NCBI GenBank assembly: GCA_022494885.1
Contig: JAGVSM010002780.1
Coordinates: forward strand, 18,105-82,104
Direction: 5' to 3'
Length of the DNA: 64,000 bases
Source of the DNA: Micrasema longulum
Lineage: Eukaryota; Arthropoda; Insecta; Trichoptera; Brachycentridae
The notes under the pieces are model-generated. The model searched no databases, was not told the DNA's origin, and saw only the letters and a program-made list of their open reading frames with translations. The translations under genes and the position numbers were made by a program. Shown in pieces: positions 11,160 to 23,249 of this stretch (its first letter is position 1; the number at the start of each line of letters is the position of its first letter).

Positions 11160-11945
11160 AGTTTGCCTAAAACTTTTGCTGATGAATGTCGATAAATCGA
11201 ATGTGATGGTTTTTGAAAGAAATGAAAGTATGACTAAATGTGAAATCACCGAGAATGGAGTTATACTAAAACAAGTAGAGCAATTTGTTTATCTGGGAAG
11301 TATGTTTACTAGGGATGGAATGACTGAGAAAGATATTGAAAGGAGGGCGAGTGCCGGGAACAGAGTAAACGGTGCACTTAAATCGACCTTGGCAAATAAA
11401 TGTTTGTCACAAGAGGCAAAATTGGCAGTTCACAACGGAGTCCTGGTCCCGTCCCTGATGTATGGGAGCGAAGTATGGACTTGGAAAAACAGGGATGAAA
11501 GTAGGCTGAATGCTGTCGAAATGCGATCTCTCAGGCGAATGTGTGGTAAAACTATGTGCGATAGATGAACAAATGTTGAGATCCGTGCATTATGTAAGGC
11601 TGAGACAAGCATTATCGACAAAATCAAGAAAGGAGCTCTGCGCTGGTTTGGACATGTAGAACGAATGGACAGCGAAAGAACGGGTAAGAATATTTGCAAT
11701 GCGAATGTCGATGGATGCAGAAATAGAGGAAGACCGAGAAAGACATGGCATGACCAAATCCAACAAATACTTAAAGATGGACATGTCAAAAGTAGGAATA
11801 ATCGGCACGCGTGCATGAGAAAATGTATGAATGTAGAGGAAGCAAGATCTGTATGCAAATATAGAGTGTTGTGGTGTTCTATCCTCTCTGCCTACCCTTA
11901 CGGGGAAACGGCGTGATGGTTTGTTTGTTTGTTTTAAACAATAAA
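11160..11945 (+). mobile_element. LINE C-terminus (RTE-like), one in-frame stop
   Basis: One reading frame from about 11176 to 11916 holds a single stop (TGA, 11566-11568). Motifs in order are NVDKSNVMVFERNE, FVYLGSMFTRDG, LVPSLMYGSEVWTW and EMRSLRRMCG; after the stop come IKKGALRWFGHVERMD, RGRPRKTWHDQI and ILSAYPYGETA, then a stop. This is the region after the RT catalytic box in RTE-like non-LTR elements (LxYGSExW and GRPRKTW motifs). The RT core is missing through 5' truncation. A GTTTGTTTGTTTGTTT tail follows a few bases after the final stop. The copy at 25764-26135 has GTT where this copy has the internal TGA. Confidence 0.9.
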
Positions 11946-12168
11946 GAAATAAACCAGATGTATTATAAAGACTAAGAGAACATACACTAATAATATTATG
12001 TATCACGCTTAAAACAACAAATTTTAAAACACATAATGCACCTTGAACCCTCTAAAATTATGACACTCAACTCACGCCTAAACGATCAGTCATGCCTAGT
12101 GCGTATTTAGTCGTTCTTTAACCGCCAGCCGGGTTTGACGTAATTTTGACATTTAATTCGAAACCAAA

Positions 12169-12242
12169 ATGCCTGATAGCGTCTTAAAAGCGTGTAAAAA
12201 CCGTTCGGATAAACGTAAAAAAGATGATGTAACTTTTAGTTT
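12169..12242 (+). CDS. Possible THAP-domain first exon (or relic)
   Basis: ATG in an ACCAAAATG context opens a short frame reading MPDSVLKACKNRSDKRKKDD then VTFS. It ends at a good splice donor (GTAAGTAGG at 12243). The CKNRSDKRKKDDVTF core resembles the N-terminus of THAP zinc fingers (C-x-N-R ... TFxxFP), which occur in host regulators and in P-element-like transposases. The first zinc-binding Cys expected near residue 4-5 is absent (DSVLKAC), which suggests decay or a distant relative. No following exon with the rest of the finger was found within the next few hundred bases. Tentative. Confidence 0.35.
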
Positions 12243-12985
12243 GTAAGTAGGTAAAGAGGAACTTGTTTATGATAAAATTCCATAACTTAAAATAAAAAAT
12301 ATTATAATTAAGAATTATTTTTGTAAATGCCGAACTTTGCTCTTCTACCAACAGGGGTGCACTTTAAGTAGGAATGCGGTTTTTAATATGTATTAAATGT
12401 AATGCAATATTATTTTAGCATTACTAAAAGCCGGTGAAAAGAAATAAATGCGTAGGAAATATAAGGAATTTAAGTAAAGAATCAAAGTAGAATCCATAAA
12501 AAACTAAAGTTTTTTGTAAACATTCAAATACACACTTTTTTATATGCTAAAAAATAACATTCTCACAAATTTCTAGTACATGCATTCTAGGCGAATTCAG
12601 CCCACGTTATAGATTAATAAAACATTTATGCTCCTAACTTTTTTTCTACCTGAAGGATTGAATATTGTCTTTGAATCTTGTAACTAATAATATACTAGTA
12701 TATTATGTAATGTATTTTGTGTATTTGTTTTATTGGCCCTGATATATTTTTAAAAACCCTGTTCATAATGTTATGTTAATTCTACAAAAATAGATGATGA
12801 TCGTTTCCGCATTGTGTTAAACCTGTGAAATTGACAATTCCTCTAAAGAAAACGATTTCAGAATATCAATGATCGGATACAATTAAGGCGGGCAAATCGT
12901 TTAGCATCTTTTATAACGGGCGATTTTTCCAGGTCGAATTCATCTCCACCTGTTTTTTCGGGTCGAATCTACGCCGATGTATCAA
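12243..12985. other. AT-rich stretch without recognised feature
   Basis: Searched for a continuation of the THAP-like exon and for repeat families; neither was recognised. Confidence 0.35.
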
Positions 12986-13165
12986 AGGTGAGGCGAGCTC
13001 CGTTGGCGAGAGATGAAAAGAAAATAAACTGCTTCTCAGTGGGTATTTTAAAACCCGCCCCGGGGCGGATATTTTTCGGGGGAGTGGTGCCTTCCCCCCT
13101 GCCCCGGTGCCCTCTCTCCCACTCTTCCCGATTTCAGCCTATAGCCTCCGGACACACGCGAGCGG
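12986..13165. other. Short GC-rich island
   Basis: About 180 bases with runs such as CCCGCCCCGGGGCGG and CCCCCCTGCCCCGG, standing out from AT-rich flanks. An 84-codon frame crosses it but resembles no known protein. No promoter elements are certain. Confidence 0.3.
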
Positions 13166-14474
13166 GACGAGGGCACTTATTAAATAAAAATGTTTTAAAA
13201 ATAACTGGAAAATATTCAAGTTTCGAGGCAATAAGCAAATAAGTTACTATGGAAAGGGATAAAAAACATAATTAATTTCGCTATAAAATCTCGAATTAAT
13301 CATTTTTTTCAAGGCGCTACTGACCAAGCAGTCGTTATTGCGCATTCGTGAGATTTTTATGCGATAAATTAAAACATTAATTATTGAATACTTTTTTGCC
13401 ATCGTTTAACATATATATTTAGCTTCCGAAAATGGCGGCGAACGTTTGCAGCACAATAGGTTTGAAAACGTTTTAAAGCATAAAAAAAAATAATCTTGGA
13501 ATCATGACTATACAACGAAAACTGGCCAAGTCACAATTCTTTTTTGTTAGCAAATCAAGTTTTAAGTATTTACACAACTAATAGTTTTGCTATTTAAAAC
13601 ACTCGTGATTAAAAGTTTCTTTTGCTTTACATAGCACAAAGCATTAGCAATGGACCTATGTTATGTTAGTATGGAAGTGTTTTGATTTTGTCAATATTTC
13701 TCATAGCATATGTTCATAAACTGACTTGATCTATAAACAATGATCAATTTTGTAAAAAAACAGCGAGATACAAGTGAACATGTTTTTTTTTTCGGTAACT
13801 AGTTTAAAAACCTTTTCAATAAATCTCAAAATCGCAGAATTTTACTTGGCCACTTATCACCGTATGCTGACGATATATCTTTAATAAAAAGGACCCAAGT
13901 TTCGGTCCTAGAGCAGACAGCCAATTTCTTGGTACATTATAGTAATAAATCTCTCTTAATGTCTACATTTAATTGTAGTGAAACAGGTACTTGCATATTA
14001 TTTATATTTAAATAATATGCAATTATGGAATATTTTTCTTTAATGAAACGAACCAAGAAAATAAAAAGTGCAGTCAGCAATACAACATATTTAAGACAGA
14101 AAAGAAAAGTTATATTTGTAATTCTTTTTTGTGTAGCACAGATTAAAAACACCTTTTTTGCAATTTATATGCTATCCTAAAAATATTAATACGTCACTCC
14201 CCATTACGGACACAAGAATTGTTTTTTTCTTTTAATGTTAATATATGTATTGAATTTACATTACAATTTTGTTTAGTAATAAAAAAAAAGATTAAACATA
14301 TAAAAAAAAATTTAAATAATAAATTATGTAAAGCAACGTCTTTTCTTTTAATAATAATAATTATCGTTTAATAATATAAATTATGTAAAGCTACGTCTTT
14401 TCTTTTTTGATAAATACAATCACATGCGTAAAATAAGGTTAAAATCAACCTAAAAACCTCTGGTAAATTTTATA
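13166..14474. other. AT-rich stretch without recognised feature
   Basis: No gene or known element seen. At 14325-14410 a short direct duplication of TTATGTAAAGCAACGTCTTT and TTATGTAAAGCTACGTCTTT lies about 60 bases apart. Confidence 0.4.
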
Positions 14475-14890
14475 TTATTTTTTTTTATTTTTTTTTTTTT
14501 TATTTAAATCTTAAAATAGGGCACACATATCATACATATTGTTATGTGTGTTCTAATAATAACATTACAAATATATTTAATTTATAAATTGTTTATCACA
14601 TATGTCTTGACCATTATTTTAAATTTTGATATGTTTTTTTCTTCATAAATATTTTTTTTCATTTCGTAATACTTTTTAATTGCTTTAAATAAAATTGAAT
14701 TTTGTGACTTTGCCTTTTTTCTAAATGGAAGTCTAATTTTGTTCTTTTCTCTAGTATTGTGATTGTGTTCATGCTGGTTCCGATCAATTTTTTTCCAAAA
14801 TTCTGTTTTTTTATTAGAGTTTATAATTTTATGAACAAATATCATTGTATTGTAAAATATTCTTATTAACCCAACTAATGACCTTACAAA
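14475..14890 (-). mobile_element. LINE 3' end with intact C-terminal frame
   Basis: The minus-strand open frame (15001-14582) contains FYNTMIFVHKIINSNKKTEF, then HNHNTREKNKIRLPFRKKA and KNISKFKIMVKTYVINNL before the stop. The HNTRxKNxxRLPxxK and SxFKxxVKxYLIN blocks are typical of the extreme C-terminus of Jockey/CR1-type elements. The 3' untranslated part has an imperfect hairpin (ACACATAACAATATG and ATGATATGTGTG) and ends in an A-rich AAATAA-type tail near 14475. The part of the open frame above about 14890 belongs to the neighbouring mariner sequence and is not LINE. Confidence 0.75.
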
Positions 14891-14924
14891 TAATGTCAAC
14901 AGTCCAGAGTTATAGTAGCATGCA

Positions 14925-15560
14925 GATAACATGCGAGAGCTGTCTTTCGAGTTTTTAGAAAAATGTTTTTTTAAATTACAAATAGTTTTATTGCTTTTCA
15001 AAAGATTCGCCTTTAAGGTTCAAATCTTTTGCACGCGTTCAGACCGATTCTTGAAACATTTTTCCACTTAAAGGTGGAATCACCGAAACATGGTTTTGAA
15101 AGGCTTCATCAGCTTCTTTGGGTGATTAAAATCGCTATCCACGCATTTTTTGTTTGACATTCGGGAACACAAAGAAATCAACAGGTGATAAATCGCTACG
15201 GGCAAAAAACCTTAATTCTATGTTTTTCTCCTTTAAAAAAATGTTTGTTAGACGTGCTCTGTGAAATCCGGTACTGCACATGGTCAAGGATGACGCTACG
15301 TTTTTGTTTTTTTTGCTGATTTTATCGAAGACTTCTGGCAAACAATTTTTTGGTCAAATTTTTTGAGCATTTCCTTAAACATATCGTTTTTGGAGCTGAT
15401 GTTCAAAATCGTATGAATTGCAATTTTTCTATCTCACGATAAAACTCATGCCTTTACTACAATCGTAAAAATCAAATATCCACCTTTACGTAAAGTTAAG
15501 GTGATTTTTTTTTCACTTGATTGCTCTCTTTAAATGCTCACCAGAAACAAACTACGGGGT
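14925..15560 (-). pseudogene. Mariner-type transposase relic
   Basis: Minus strand. FHRARLTNIFLKEKNIELRF is followed by RSDLSPVDFFVFPNVKQKMR, corresponding to the HxAxxT and YSPDLAPxDFFLFPxxKxxLRG regions of mariner transposases; the latter carries the third catalytic acid. Downstream frames read ADEAFQNHVSVIPPLSGKM and KDLNLKGESFEKQ with a stop, matching the usual GEYFEKQ-like end. Several frame changes and stops break the gene. The N-terminal DNA-binding domain was not recognised, and the terminal inverted repeats were not identified. A LINE 3' end abuts it at about 14890-14925. Confidence 0.8.
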
Positions 15561-17220
15561 CGATTTCTGAGCTGTCACTGTTTTAACAATAACAATAGTC
15601 AAATTTTAGGAAAATACTTATGTCACACCTAAATAGTGACACCTATTGGTCGTAAAAACTTAATAGGCAGCCTATGTAATTCTGCATAATCGAGGTGTGG
15701 TAGAAGTAAGTTCTGAAGTATTTTTAATATTATATTATTAATTTAACTCACATAAATGCCCGGAGAGCTTTAACAAGTATGGAACATAGATAAAATATAT
15801 AAAGTAAGAAATAAAATATAGCATTTGGTACATTCAAATACATATTTCTACATATAACTAGTAAGAATATAAAGATGACCTGATTATTTTAGTTTATATT
15901 GTTTATTATATCAGTGATAATTAGGTTAATTAGATTCATTACGTTTTTAAAATTATTACTATGTTAACTTTGTTAAACAACTAATTTAAGGCATGTTTCA
16001 GATTTTGTAAAACGTTTCCTTAGGCACGGGACACCCCAGTGAGGAAACATTATTCGGTATAAAAAAAAATACAAACAATGTGAAAGTATAAATAAATACA
16101 TACATATTGTAAAACTTTTAAATTAATCAATATACCCAATAAGAAAAACATAAAAATAAAAGTTTTGCTATACTAATACACACTTGTGAGCGGGTAGAAA
16201 AGAAAATTATAAACAAATTATTAACATGCTTTAAAATGCTTAACAGTTGTAAAAAATAACTAATAATAAGAATAAGAAAAAAAAAAATAATAATAAAATA
16301 ACAAACAAAAGCAAAAGATAAAACTATTGTATATAAAAGGGAATGCGTGTGACAGACTTTTCTAAAAATAAGGTTAAAGTAAAGACTAGAGTAAAGATTA
16401 CATAATACACAAAAACATTGTAGAACACTTCAATAAAGCACATATAAAATGAATATAAAAAAATAAAAGATTTACCATTTAATGTCTAAAAAACTACACA
16501 AAAAAAATGGTATACATAGGTTAAAACATGAGTATTAGAAATAATAAAAAGATGATACTTGAAAAAATAATTTTAAAAATATATTAGGTATTGCAATGAA
16601 TACAGAGTAGTATAAGAGTAGAGGAAATGATAACACTTTGGAATATATCATCCAAACTTGCTGCCAGAAATTGAATACATAAGGCAAATTGCTCGCTTAA
16701 AATTGATATGCAAGAAATTCTGCAACCTTTTGAGCGAGTGCAGATTGCTATAAAGTCTAACTTCGTTAACCGTGCAAACCTAAATACTGATGCATGATAA
16801 TATCTTAGTTTTTGACTTAAGTCGGGGATAACAACGGACATGGAATAATAATGAAGATCGATACCCTTCTTCTTATCTTTCCTCTCCTCGATAGAGGTTG
16901 GAAATCATCGCAGCAATTCTCACTTTGTTGGCAGCTGCCCTGAACAAGGACTGAGTCCTGCAATGGAACCAGTCACGCTAGTTTTTTTAACCAAAAGATG
17001 CACCTTCCACCAAAGGCCATAAAAATTATATGGACAACTATTGGAAAAGCTCGTACAAATGACACATGAGAGAAAAATCTTCCCAAAAGGAAAACTCTCG
17101 GAACCGATCGATTCTATTATATTCCGGTTCATTTTTTTATTTTTTCCCAGTACCGGTTATTATTAATCTTAAACAAAACATACTACATGGATTAGTAGCC
17201 AAATATCACAACCGGTTATG
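15561..17220. other. AT-rich stretch, no supported feature
   Basis: No recognisable protein motif. Minus-strand frames at 16584-16841 and 16920-17132 are open but match nothing I know. Confidence 0.35.
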
Positions 17221-17221
17221 A

Positions 17222-17250
17222 ATTAATCGATTACTTTCATTAATCGATTA
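17222..17250. promoter_or_regulatory. Two palindromic ATTAATCGATTA sites 17 bp apart
   Basis: ATTAATCGATTA occurs at 17222-17233 and again at 17239-17250. The palindrome contains TAAT and ATTA half-sites, the core recognised by many homeodomain proteins, and ATCGAT. Whether it is bound in vivo is unknown. It sits just left of a GC-richer stretch (17270-17460). Confidence 0.3.
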
Positions 17251-17254
17251 TACG

Positions 17255-18540
17255 CTTCTTTAGCTCAAACCTTCTTCCAGACGCCGAGAACGTGTGGATG
17301 CTGCTTATCTCGTGGTTATTTCACAGCTAGTTTGCGGTGTCTGAATACACAACCATAAATCACGCCAGCGTCGCGACGCCTCTGCGCGACGCCAACCCAT
17401 TCAAAGTACGCGGGCGTTCGTTTTAACGCATGGTTTATCACCGCCTGTGTTACAAACACGAAACTTGCGAGCTTCAATTATTAAGACTTCACTGATTAAA
17501 TATTGTAGAAATGGAACTGTTTTTTTGTTTTACAAAATGCACACAGCGTACTAATATAAATATTATCAGAATGTATAAACCATAAACGCTGGATGACTTA
17601 TGAACATAATATATGGGAAATCTTTCACCGAATTGCTGAATGTATAAGGGTAAAAAAATTTAAGAATACAATGAATCGAAGAAAACGTATATTATATAAG
17701 TTTAGAGTAAAAATAGAATAAAGCCAAAATATGTGTTTATTTATTACTTTGTATAAGAATCTGTAAGAAATACTCCTGCTTAAATTTCAAATTATAATGC
17801 AGTGAAACACATTATTTAAAAACAAGTACAATATATATTTCATTACTATATATATTTTTAAAATTATATATTTAATACTATATTATTTATGTTTTAGTAA
17901 CATGTATTCTTGGCACATATATAAGTTTATTATTTGTATAATAACGATTTTAAATTTCTTACATTTGATTAGGTGAGCATTTATAATTAAGTGGTTTTTT
18001 ATTTGTTATAGTTATTTTATTTTATTCAGAAAACATACAGTCATACATAATAAGTATTGAATACAACAATTTTTTAACACAAAAAGACCAATTAAGTTTT
18101 CATAAATTATGCAAAAGATATAAACATTAAATCTTAAAAGTATAAAACTATTTATCCCTTTCGCTTCTGAAATTATTTTCCAAATTTTCTCTACTTCGGA
18201 TACTGGAGTTATCCTATAAAAATAGATTATTTTCTAAGTGACCAGTAACATGCACAATCGTTGTAGCCAGGATCTAACAGAAGATGGAAGGTTTGAACTT
18301 TTGTTTGTGCCCACACAAACGTGTTGACCAGTAGCGAAGGGGATACGCTCTAAAAGATAAAAAATCTCCATCTTAGAACAGGCTGCGCCAGGTTAGATGG
18401 AGACTTTCATAAACAGAGAACACTCCGTTTTCATTTTATATTCATTAGTTTTATATAGATTCCCTGTTATTAAATATGTTTACTAATTTTATGAAATAAA
18501 TTTATAAAAAAAAATGTACATAAATAATACTATACATTTT
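17255..18540. other. GC-richer patch, then AT-rich sequence
   Basis: 17270-17460 is GC-richer with GCGTCGCGACGCC. The rest is AT-rich. TTTATTCAGAAAACATACAG near 18020 resembles the 3' tail of some minus-strand LINEs (compare 38450), but no coding remnant was seen next to it. Confidence 0.35.
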
Positions 18541-18552
18541 GGACAAATATAT

Positions 18553-18632
18553 ATGTATGTGTGTTTATGTATCCATATGAATGTGTATGTATGCATATGC
18601 ATGTGTATGTATGTATATATATTTATGTACAT
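18553..18632 (+). repeat. (TATG)n-like microsatellite
   Basis: Impure TATG/TGTA tetranucleotide repeat (for example TGTATGTATGTATATATATT). It directly precedes MITE-H copy 1. Confidence 0.85.
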
Positions 18633-18656
18633 TAACATATTTAATCGTTCTGTATA

Positions 18657-18920
18657 CCTCAGAGCAATAATTCTCTAGAAAAGCCCTTAAGCTGTATTGC
18701 ATAGAACAAAAGGGTTCTAAATTGTTGGTTTGGTTTTAGTGGGTTATGAAGTTTAACAACAAACGTGTAATGGACGGTTTCGGTTTGCGCTCACAATTCT
18801 CAACGCAAGGACCTACGGTATACGACTAGTATTGCTGTAATCTGTAGCTAAGTTCGTGGTCAATATTCAAAGAATGGTTTTTATGCGTATGGACGACTCT
18901 ATTAGGTTTTTACTCTAAGC
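18657..18920. mobile_element. MITE-H, copy 1 (uninterrupted)
   Basis: A 264 bp element with imperfect terminal inverted repeats. The left end is CCTCAGAGCAATAATTCTCT; the right end, reverse-complemented, is GCTTAGAGTAAAAACCTAAT. Flanking hexamers TGTATA and TATATA are a likely degenerate 6 bp target-site duplication. It aligns throughout with the copy at 53289-53724, including AACAACAAACGTGTAATGGA, where the other copy carries a SINE. No coding sequence. Confidence 0.85.
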
Positions 18921-19067
18921 TATATACCCATATACCTATGTGGGTACATTTCCTTATTTTAACTTATTGTTGTTTCTTCAAGTCTTTATCATGTTATTCT
19001 TACTTTTAATTTCATATTATTGTAAGTTTTTAGTTTAAGCTACATTAAATTTTAAATTGTTGAACAG

Positions 19068-19112
19068 TGACCGGATTTTGTCGTGACTGACATCGCCAGA
19101 CTGGTGAGAGAC
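19068..19112 (+). repeat. Dispersed motif P, copy 1
   Basis: GTCGTGACTGACATCGCCAG followed by ACTGGTGAG. The same block occurs at 43336-43372 (GTGACCGACATCGTCAGACT) and inverted at 21640-21680 (CTCTGACGATGTCGGCCACG). It is a short dispersed repeat of unknown class. Confidence 0.55.
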
Positions 19113-19639
19113 TGATCAAATTCTAATATACTAAATTTATTGTACAATAAAATCCAAATATATTCTAACGTTGTTATATTTTCTACCGAAGTTAAATGTA
19201 TTAGAAGAACCCTTTTTTTCTAATCACAATATTCAAATCAAACACGTTTTGAAAGATAAAAATAAATAATTTTCACACGTATTTACGTTCATAGAAATTC
19301 TTTGTATTTTGTAAATTAGGTACTGAAACCATTTATACAGATTTTTTTATATTATTAAAACGTTCACAGAATTAGAATAATAACAAATTATCTAGATGTT
19401 TATAAATTTCCTTATTATTTTTACAATTTATCAATTAAAAACCTATAAAGCTCAAGAGACAGACGTATGCTGAAAATCTGGCTTTTAGAACGAGGTTTTT
19501 ATAATGATTTTTTTTTTCTTTGTTTTTTTGACCAATTTTTATTTTTTTACGTGTAACATATTTTCGATGCACGTAGGATACATATTTTCTTTTTTTCCAT
19601 AGTAATAAGAGATGTTATATGTTATAGAAATTAAGAGAT

Positions 19640-19775
19640 AAGATTGTGTATATATATTAGAACTCAACTATGAGCACCTGCTGACGAACTGCATTAATTT
19701 TATGCAGTTCAGTCGGACTTGATAATTTGTATTTAAATTTTTTTGTGTTTTTGATAAATAAATAAATAATACTTA
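19640..19775 (+). mobile_element. Probable LINE 3' tail with hairpin
   Basis: GAACTGCATTAATTTTATGC AGTTC forms a stem-loop and is followed by an AAATAAATAAATAAT tail. Hairpin plus AAAT-repeat tail is the usual look of LINE 3' ends in this window. No coding remnant was recognised upstream, so the family is unknown. Confidence 0.4.
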
Positions 19776-20014
19776 TCATGAAATATTATTAATTTCTTCA
19801 AAATAAAAAAATATTTAAATACATAAATTTGAAATTATTTAACACACATTTAACTTTTGGTTTCTCCCATAATAAAAATATGTTTACACGCCAAGAACGA
19901 TGCAAATTATTATTTAAGTACCTAGGCTTGTACTTGGGGTGCGGAGAAAGGTAGCGCGAGTAAGTACCACCTAACGTATTTAAATATAAAAGATGCCGAG
20001 ATATTGGATACTTT

Positions 20015-20345
20015 TGGGCGGACTTACGAGCTGACTCAAATGCTTTCAGGTCATGGTGCTTTTCGAAAATATCTTTATAGATTTTAAAAAAGAGAAAACG
20101 ATTGCTGCCCTTGCGATGGACTCAGCTCTCAGGACGTCCTCCATATATTACTAGATTGTCCTATGTTTGACGCCGAGAGGTTAAACTGCATACGAATGTG
20201 CGCACAATACGGCCAAATTTTTGAAAACCAAGAGGAAGTTATAAAAAATGAGGCAACTGCGGAAAAATACATTGACTTTATAGTTATTTACTTCATAGTT
20301 ACAAAAATGAAAAAAATTAATGAAGGAATTGACTCAGACCCGTGA
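20015..20345 (+). mobile_element. LINE C-terminal Cys/His domain fragment
   Basis: The frame reads RTYELTQMLSGHGAFRKYLY and, after a stop, KRENDCCPCDGLSSQDVLHI, LLDCPMFDAERL, ending about 20342. The CPCD...QDVLHxLLxCP pattern is the Cys/His-rich segment at the C-terminus of R1/Jockey-type LINE polyproteins, after the RNase H-like region. The rest of the element is absent or unrecognisable. 5'-truncated. Confidence 0.75.
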
Positions 20346-20859
20346 AAAATCGCAATCCATCTTATAAACATCACAACATGCGCAGGTGCTCGTGTTTTGA
20401 TTTTGTCGCCATTTGTCGGTCCTAGCGGTCACACGAGTGTGAAGAATTTTTTTAGCCTAAAAGTATTTTTTTGGTTCGCTAAGAATTGAGGAACGTTTTC
20501 GCAAAGTTAAATTTCTACAAAAAAAAACAAATGCATTTTTCATTGAAATGGGTTCATCCCTGTGAGTTCTATCGATTGGTGAAATAAAATTTTAACAAAA
20601 CGATATATGTGCGAAGTTGTAGCGGTTCAAGTATCGTGGATCATAACAAAACGAAACATCTACACTCTATAGAGTTTTCACAAAGCGAAATTTCTACCTA
20701 TTTTTTGGGGGTGTTAAGTTTTTTAAAATCGAAAAAAAAAACACAAACAAAACATAATTCCGGCCAAAAAAAAAGAAGATTTGAAGAAACTTCTGACCTA
20801 CTGTATAGTAATAATAAAATAATATTATTTAAAATATATTTTGTTTTCATTTTATTTTT

Positions 20860-21365
20860 ATCATTATTATTTAACTTTTTGTACATAATGTTATTTTTAC
20901 GTTGGCGGGCTTATTGCCAAATGGCAATTTCTTCCAACCAACCAATAAAATAAAAGTTTTTTATTATTATTCAAGTTACAGAACATATTCAATAGAAAAG
21001 AAAGAAAAGAAAGATAAAAAAGCTAAAGATGTATAAAAATAGAAATAAACGTATTTGTTTATAAATTACTTTAAATCAAAACTATTACCTAATGGAAAAG
21101 GGAAAAAGAGGAATGAGGTAAAAGGAAAGGAGGAGAGATTAAGGAAGAGAAAGGAGTTGTTTCTTCAGACGTGATTTAAACAGAGATAATGTAGTAACAT
21201 CTCTGATAGTGGATGGGAGATGATTCCACAGTCCAGCCGCATGGACACTATATGAGTTAGAGAAGAAAGAGTTTATTAGTGCTATAATGTACGTAAAAAT
21301 GTATAGTAGGTAAATACCTAAATTTGCATATTTACATAGGTACTTAGATATATCAGTAGACATAT
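20860..21365 (-). mobile_element. LINE 3' end, family F, copy 1
   Basis: The minus strand reads SVHAAGLWNHLPSTIRDVTT then LSLFKSRLKKQLLSL, the conserved LWNxLPxxIRxxxxLxxFKxxLK end of Jockey/CR1-like elements. The 3' untranslated end (20870-20960) includes GGAAGAAATTGCCATTTGGC and AATAAGCCCGCCAAC. This end is nearly identical to 48960-49085. Confidence 0.78.
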
Positions 21366-21639
21366 AATTTTACAAAAAATCAGTTTAAAATGGTTTCATG
21401 CAAAAGTAAACTTATTTAATTCCCAACATAAATCAATGTTCCATACATTCGTATCATAAAAATATGTAGATATTTCTTTTTTGCGAAAATTCGTAAATTA
21501 ATAACATTTTTATAAATAATTCTATTGATTCTACATTGTTGATTTTTAGTATATGTGTAAGGATTTTATATATCTATAAAATGTAATTTTTAGATATGTA
21601 AAATCTAGATTCTTAGTTTAAAAATATTGTTTAGTTTCC

Positions 21640-21682
21640 CACCACTCTGACGATGTCGGCCACGCCGGTCATTAATGAACAA
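21640..21682 (-). repeat. Dispersed motif P, copy 2
   Basis: Minus strand reads GACCGGCGTGGCCGACATCG then TCAGAGTGGTGG, matching copies at 19068 and 43330. Confidence 0.5.
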
Positions 21683-21863
21683 TTTCAGATAAAAAGTAAG
21701 CAAAACTAATTTTACTCTTTATAATTGATTTATCTTCAAAAAAAAAATTGCGTCGCATCACTTAAAAACCGAAACCGTAAGAACAAAATAGCAAATAAAA
21801 TTTTAGTAAAAATATGTTCCTGGTTGGATGTATGTTTGGTTGATAGGTATTACTTTAAGCAAT

Positions 21864-22455
21864 AATTTATTTATTTATTTATTATATATATACGGCCTAA
21901 GCCAATTACAACTGTTACATAAAGAAACATAAATGCAAGAAACTTAACAAAAAGAACATAAAACTATTAAGCAAAGACAAACAAGGGCAAAACAATAATT
22001 GTATACAATATATTTAAAAAAACGAAAGACCAAAAACTTTGAGCTAAACCATGCCAATCCAACTTCATCCCACACTGTTTAGTCGCGAAGAGGTCTACGA
22101 AAAGCCGGAAGATCTATCCCAAAAAATTCCAAGTCATGTGATTAATTGACTAATCTACACATTCTGGACATTGGGGCATAAAAACCAAAGTTGCTCTTAG
22201 AAGATTTTATAAATAGCAGATTTTGACTTCTGGTGACACGGTTGGGAACATGAAAAGAAATTGATTGCAACTGAGATGGGACATCACTTAAAGCATTAAG
22301 CATTTTGAAAATGTATATAAGGTCCATCTCAGTTCTACGTCTCTCCAATGAAGACAGATTAAGAGATTGCTCTATTTCAAAATAAGAATAATTACCCCTT
22401 TGTAATCCGAGCAACCATGCCACTTTTCTTAGAAAACGGTGTATGAGTAACAAAA
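21864..22455 (-). mobile_element. LINE 3' end with (TAAA)n tail
   Basis: Minus-strand frame (22453-22142): IHRFLRKVAWLLGLQRGNYS, SLSSLERRRTEMD-like LSSLERRRTEMDLIYIFKML, and FHVPNRVTRSQNLL. It aligns well with the larger element at 62388-64000 (QHRFIRKIAWKMGLERGDYS and SISSLEKRRCIADIICMYK). The 3' end reads GGCTTAGGCCGTATATATATA then a TAAA-repeat tail at 21864-21882. 5'-truncated. Confidence 0.85.
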
Positions 22456-22460
22456 TATAA

Positions 22461-23249
22461 TAATTTAATTAATAAAAATACGAAAAAATAATATATTATA
22501 TACGCCAGGCACGAGCAATTTTTTCTAGTCTGGGCCAGATTGCCAATTTTCCTCAGAGTTGCGGGCCGGAATATCAAAATAACAACACACCCATACAAAA
22601 CATGCATAGCAGCATGCTCTAGTAGGCAGCGAACACTGTGTAAAGAAAAATCACAGTAATTAAACTAAATTAAAAAGACAGACATGCTGCACTCAGGATT
22701 GAAATCATTTTCCTGATAAGTAACTGCAGTCCTTGTTTAGTAAAATCATATTTAACAATACACGTACTGACGAGCTTTTGATTTAAATTACTCTCAACAT
22801 TTCTGGTGCACTTATTTCCTCTAAAATCGGATTGAACGTTTAACATGCTCACGCACTCTGGATTGCAAAAACTTATTCGTATTTCGGTTGTGATTATTTA
22901 GGTTATAGAAATCCTTTTAACAAGAAACAACTGACGCATTCTGGATTGATGTATATTTTTTTATAATGAAATAAATTAACCACGTGTTTGATGTTTTGAG
23001 TGTATAAGCGAATTGTGGTATTAGAATTTTATTTTATTTTATTATAAAGCCAACAGACATTTATAAAAATTTCACAAGCTCCAATTAGAGGCTTCATCTT
23101 AATATTGTTAACATAAGTAATTGTTACATAAATATAAAGCATAAATATAATAATAGATAACGTACAAAGCGCTATTTTCGTAACATAATACCTCAAGTGC
23201 GCAAAAATAATATAACTAATTGTACACAACCTGTTATATTTTTAAAATG
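22461..23249. other. AT-rich stretch with a thrice-repeated 13-mer
   Basis: GCACTCAGGATTG (22689), GCACTCTGGATTG (22853) and GCATTCTGGATTG (22936) are spaced 164 and 83 bases apart. Otherwise no feature was recognised. Frames at 22670-22852 and 23029-23229 have no known motif. Confidence 0.4.

Noticed and set aside
14582..15001. 139-codon minus-strand frame as one protein
   Set aside because: Its N-terminal third is mariner 3' sequence and the rest is a LINE C-terminus; it is a junction artefact.
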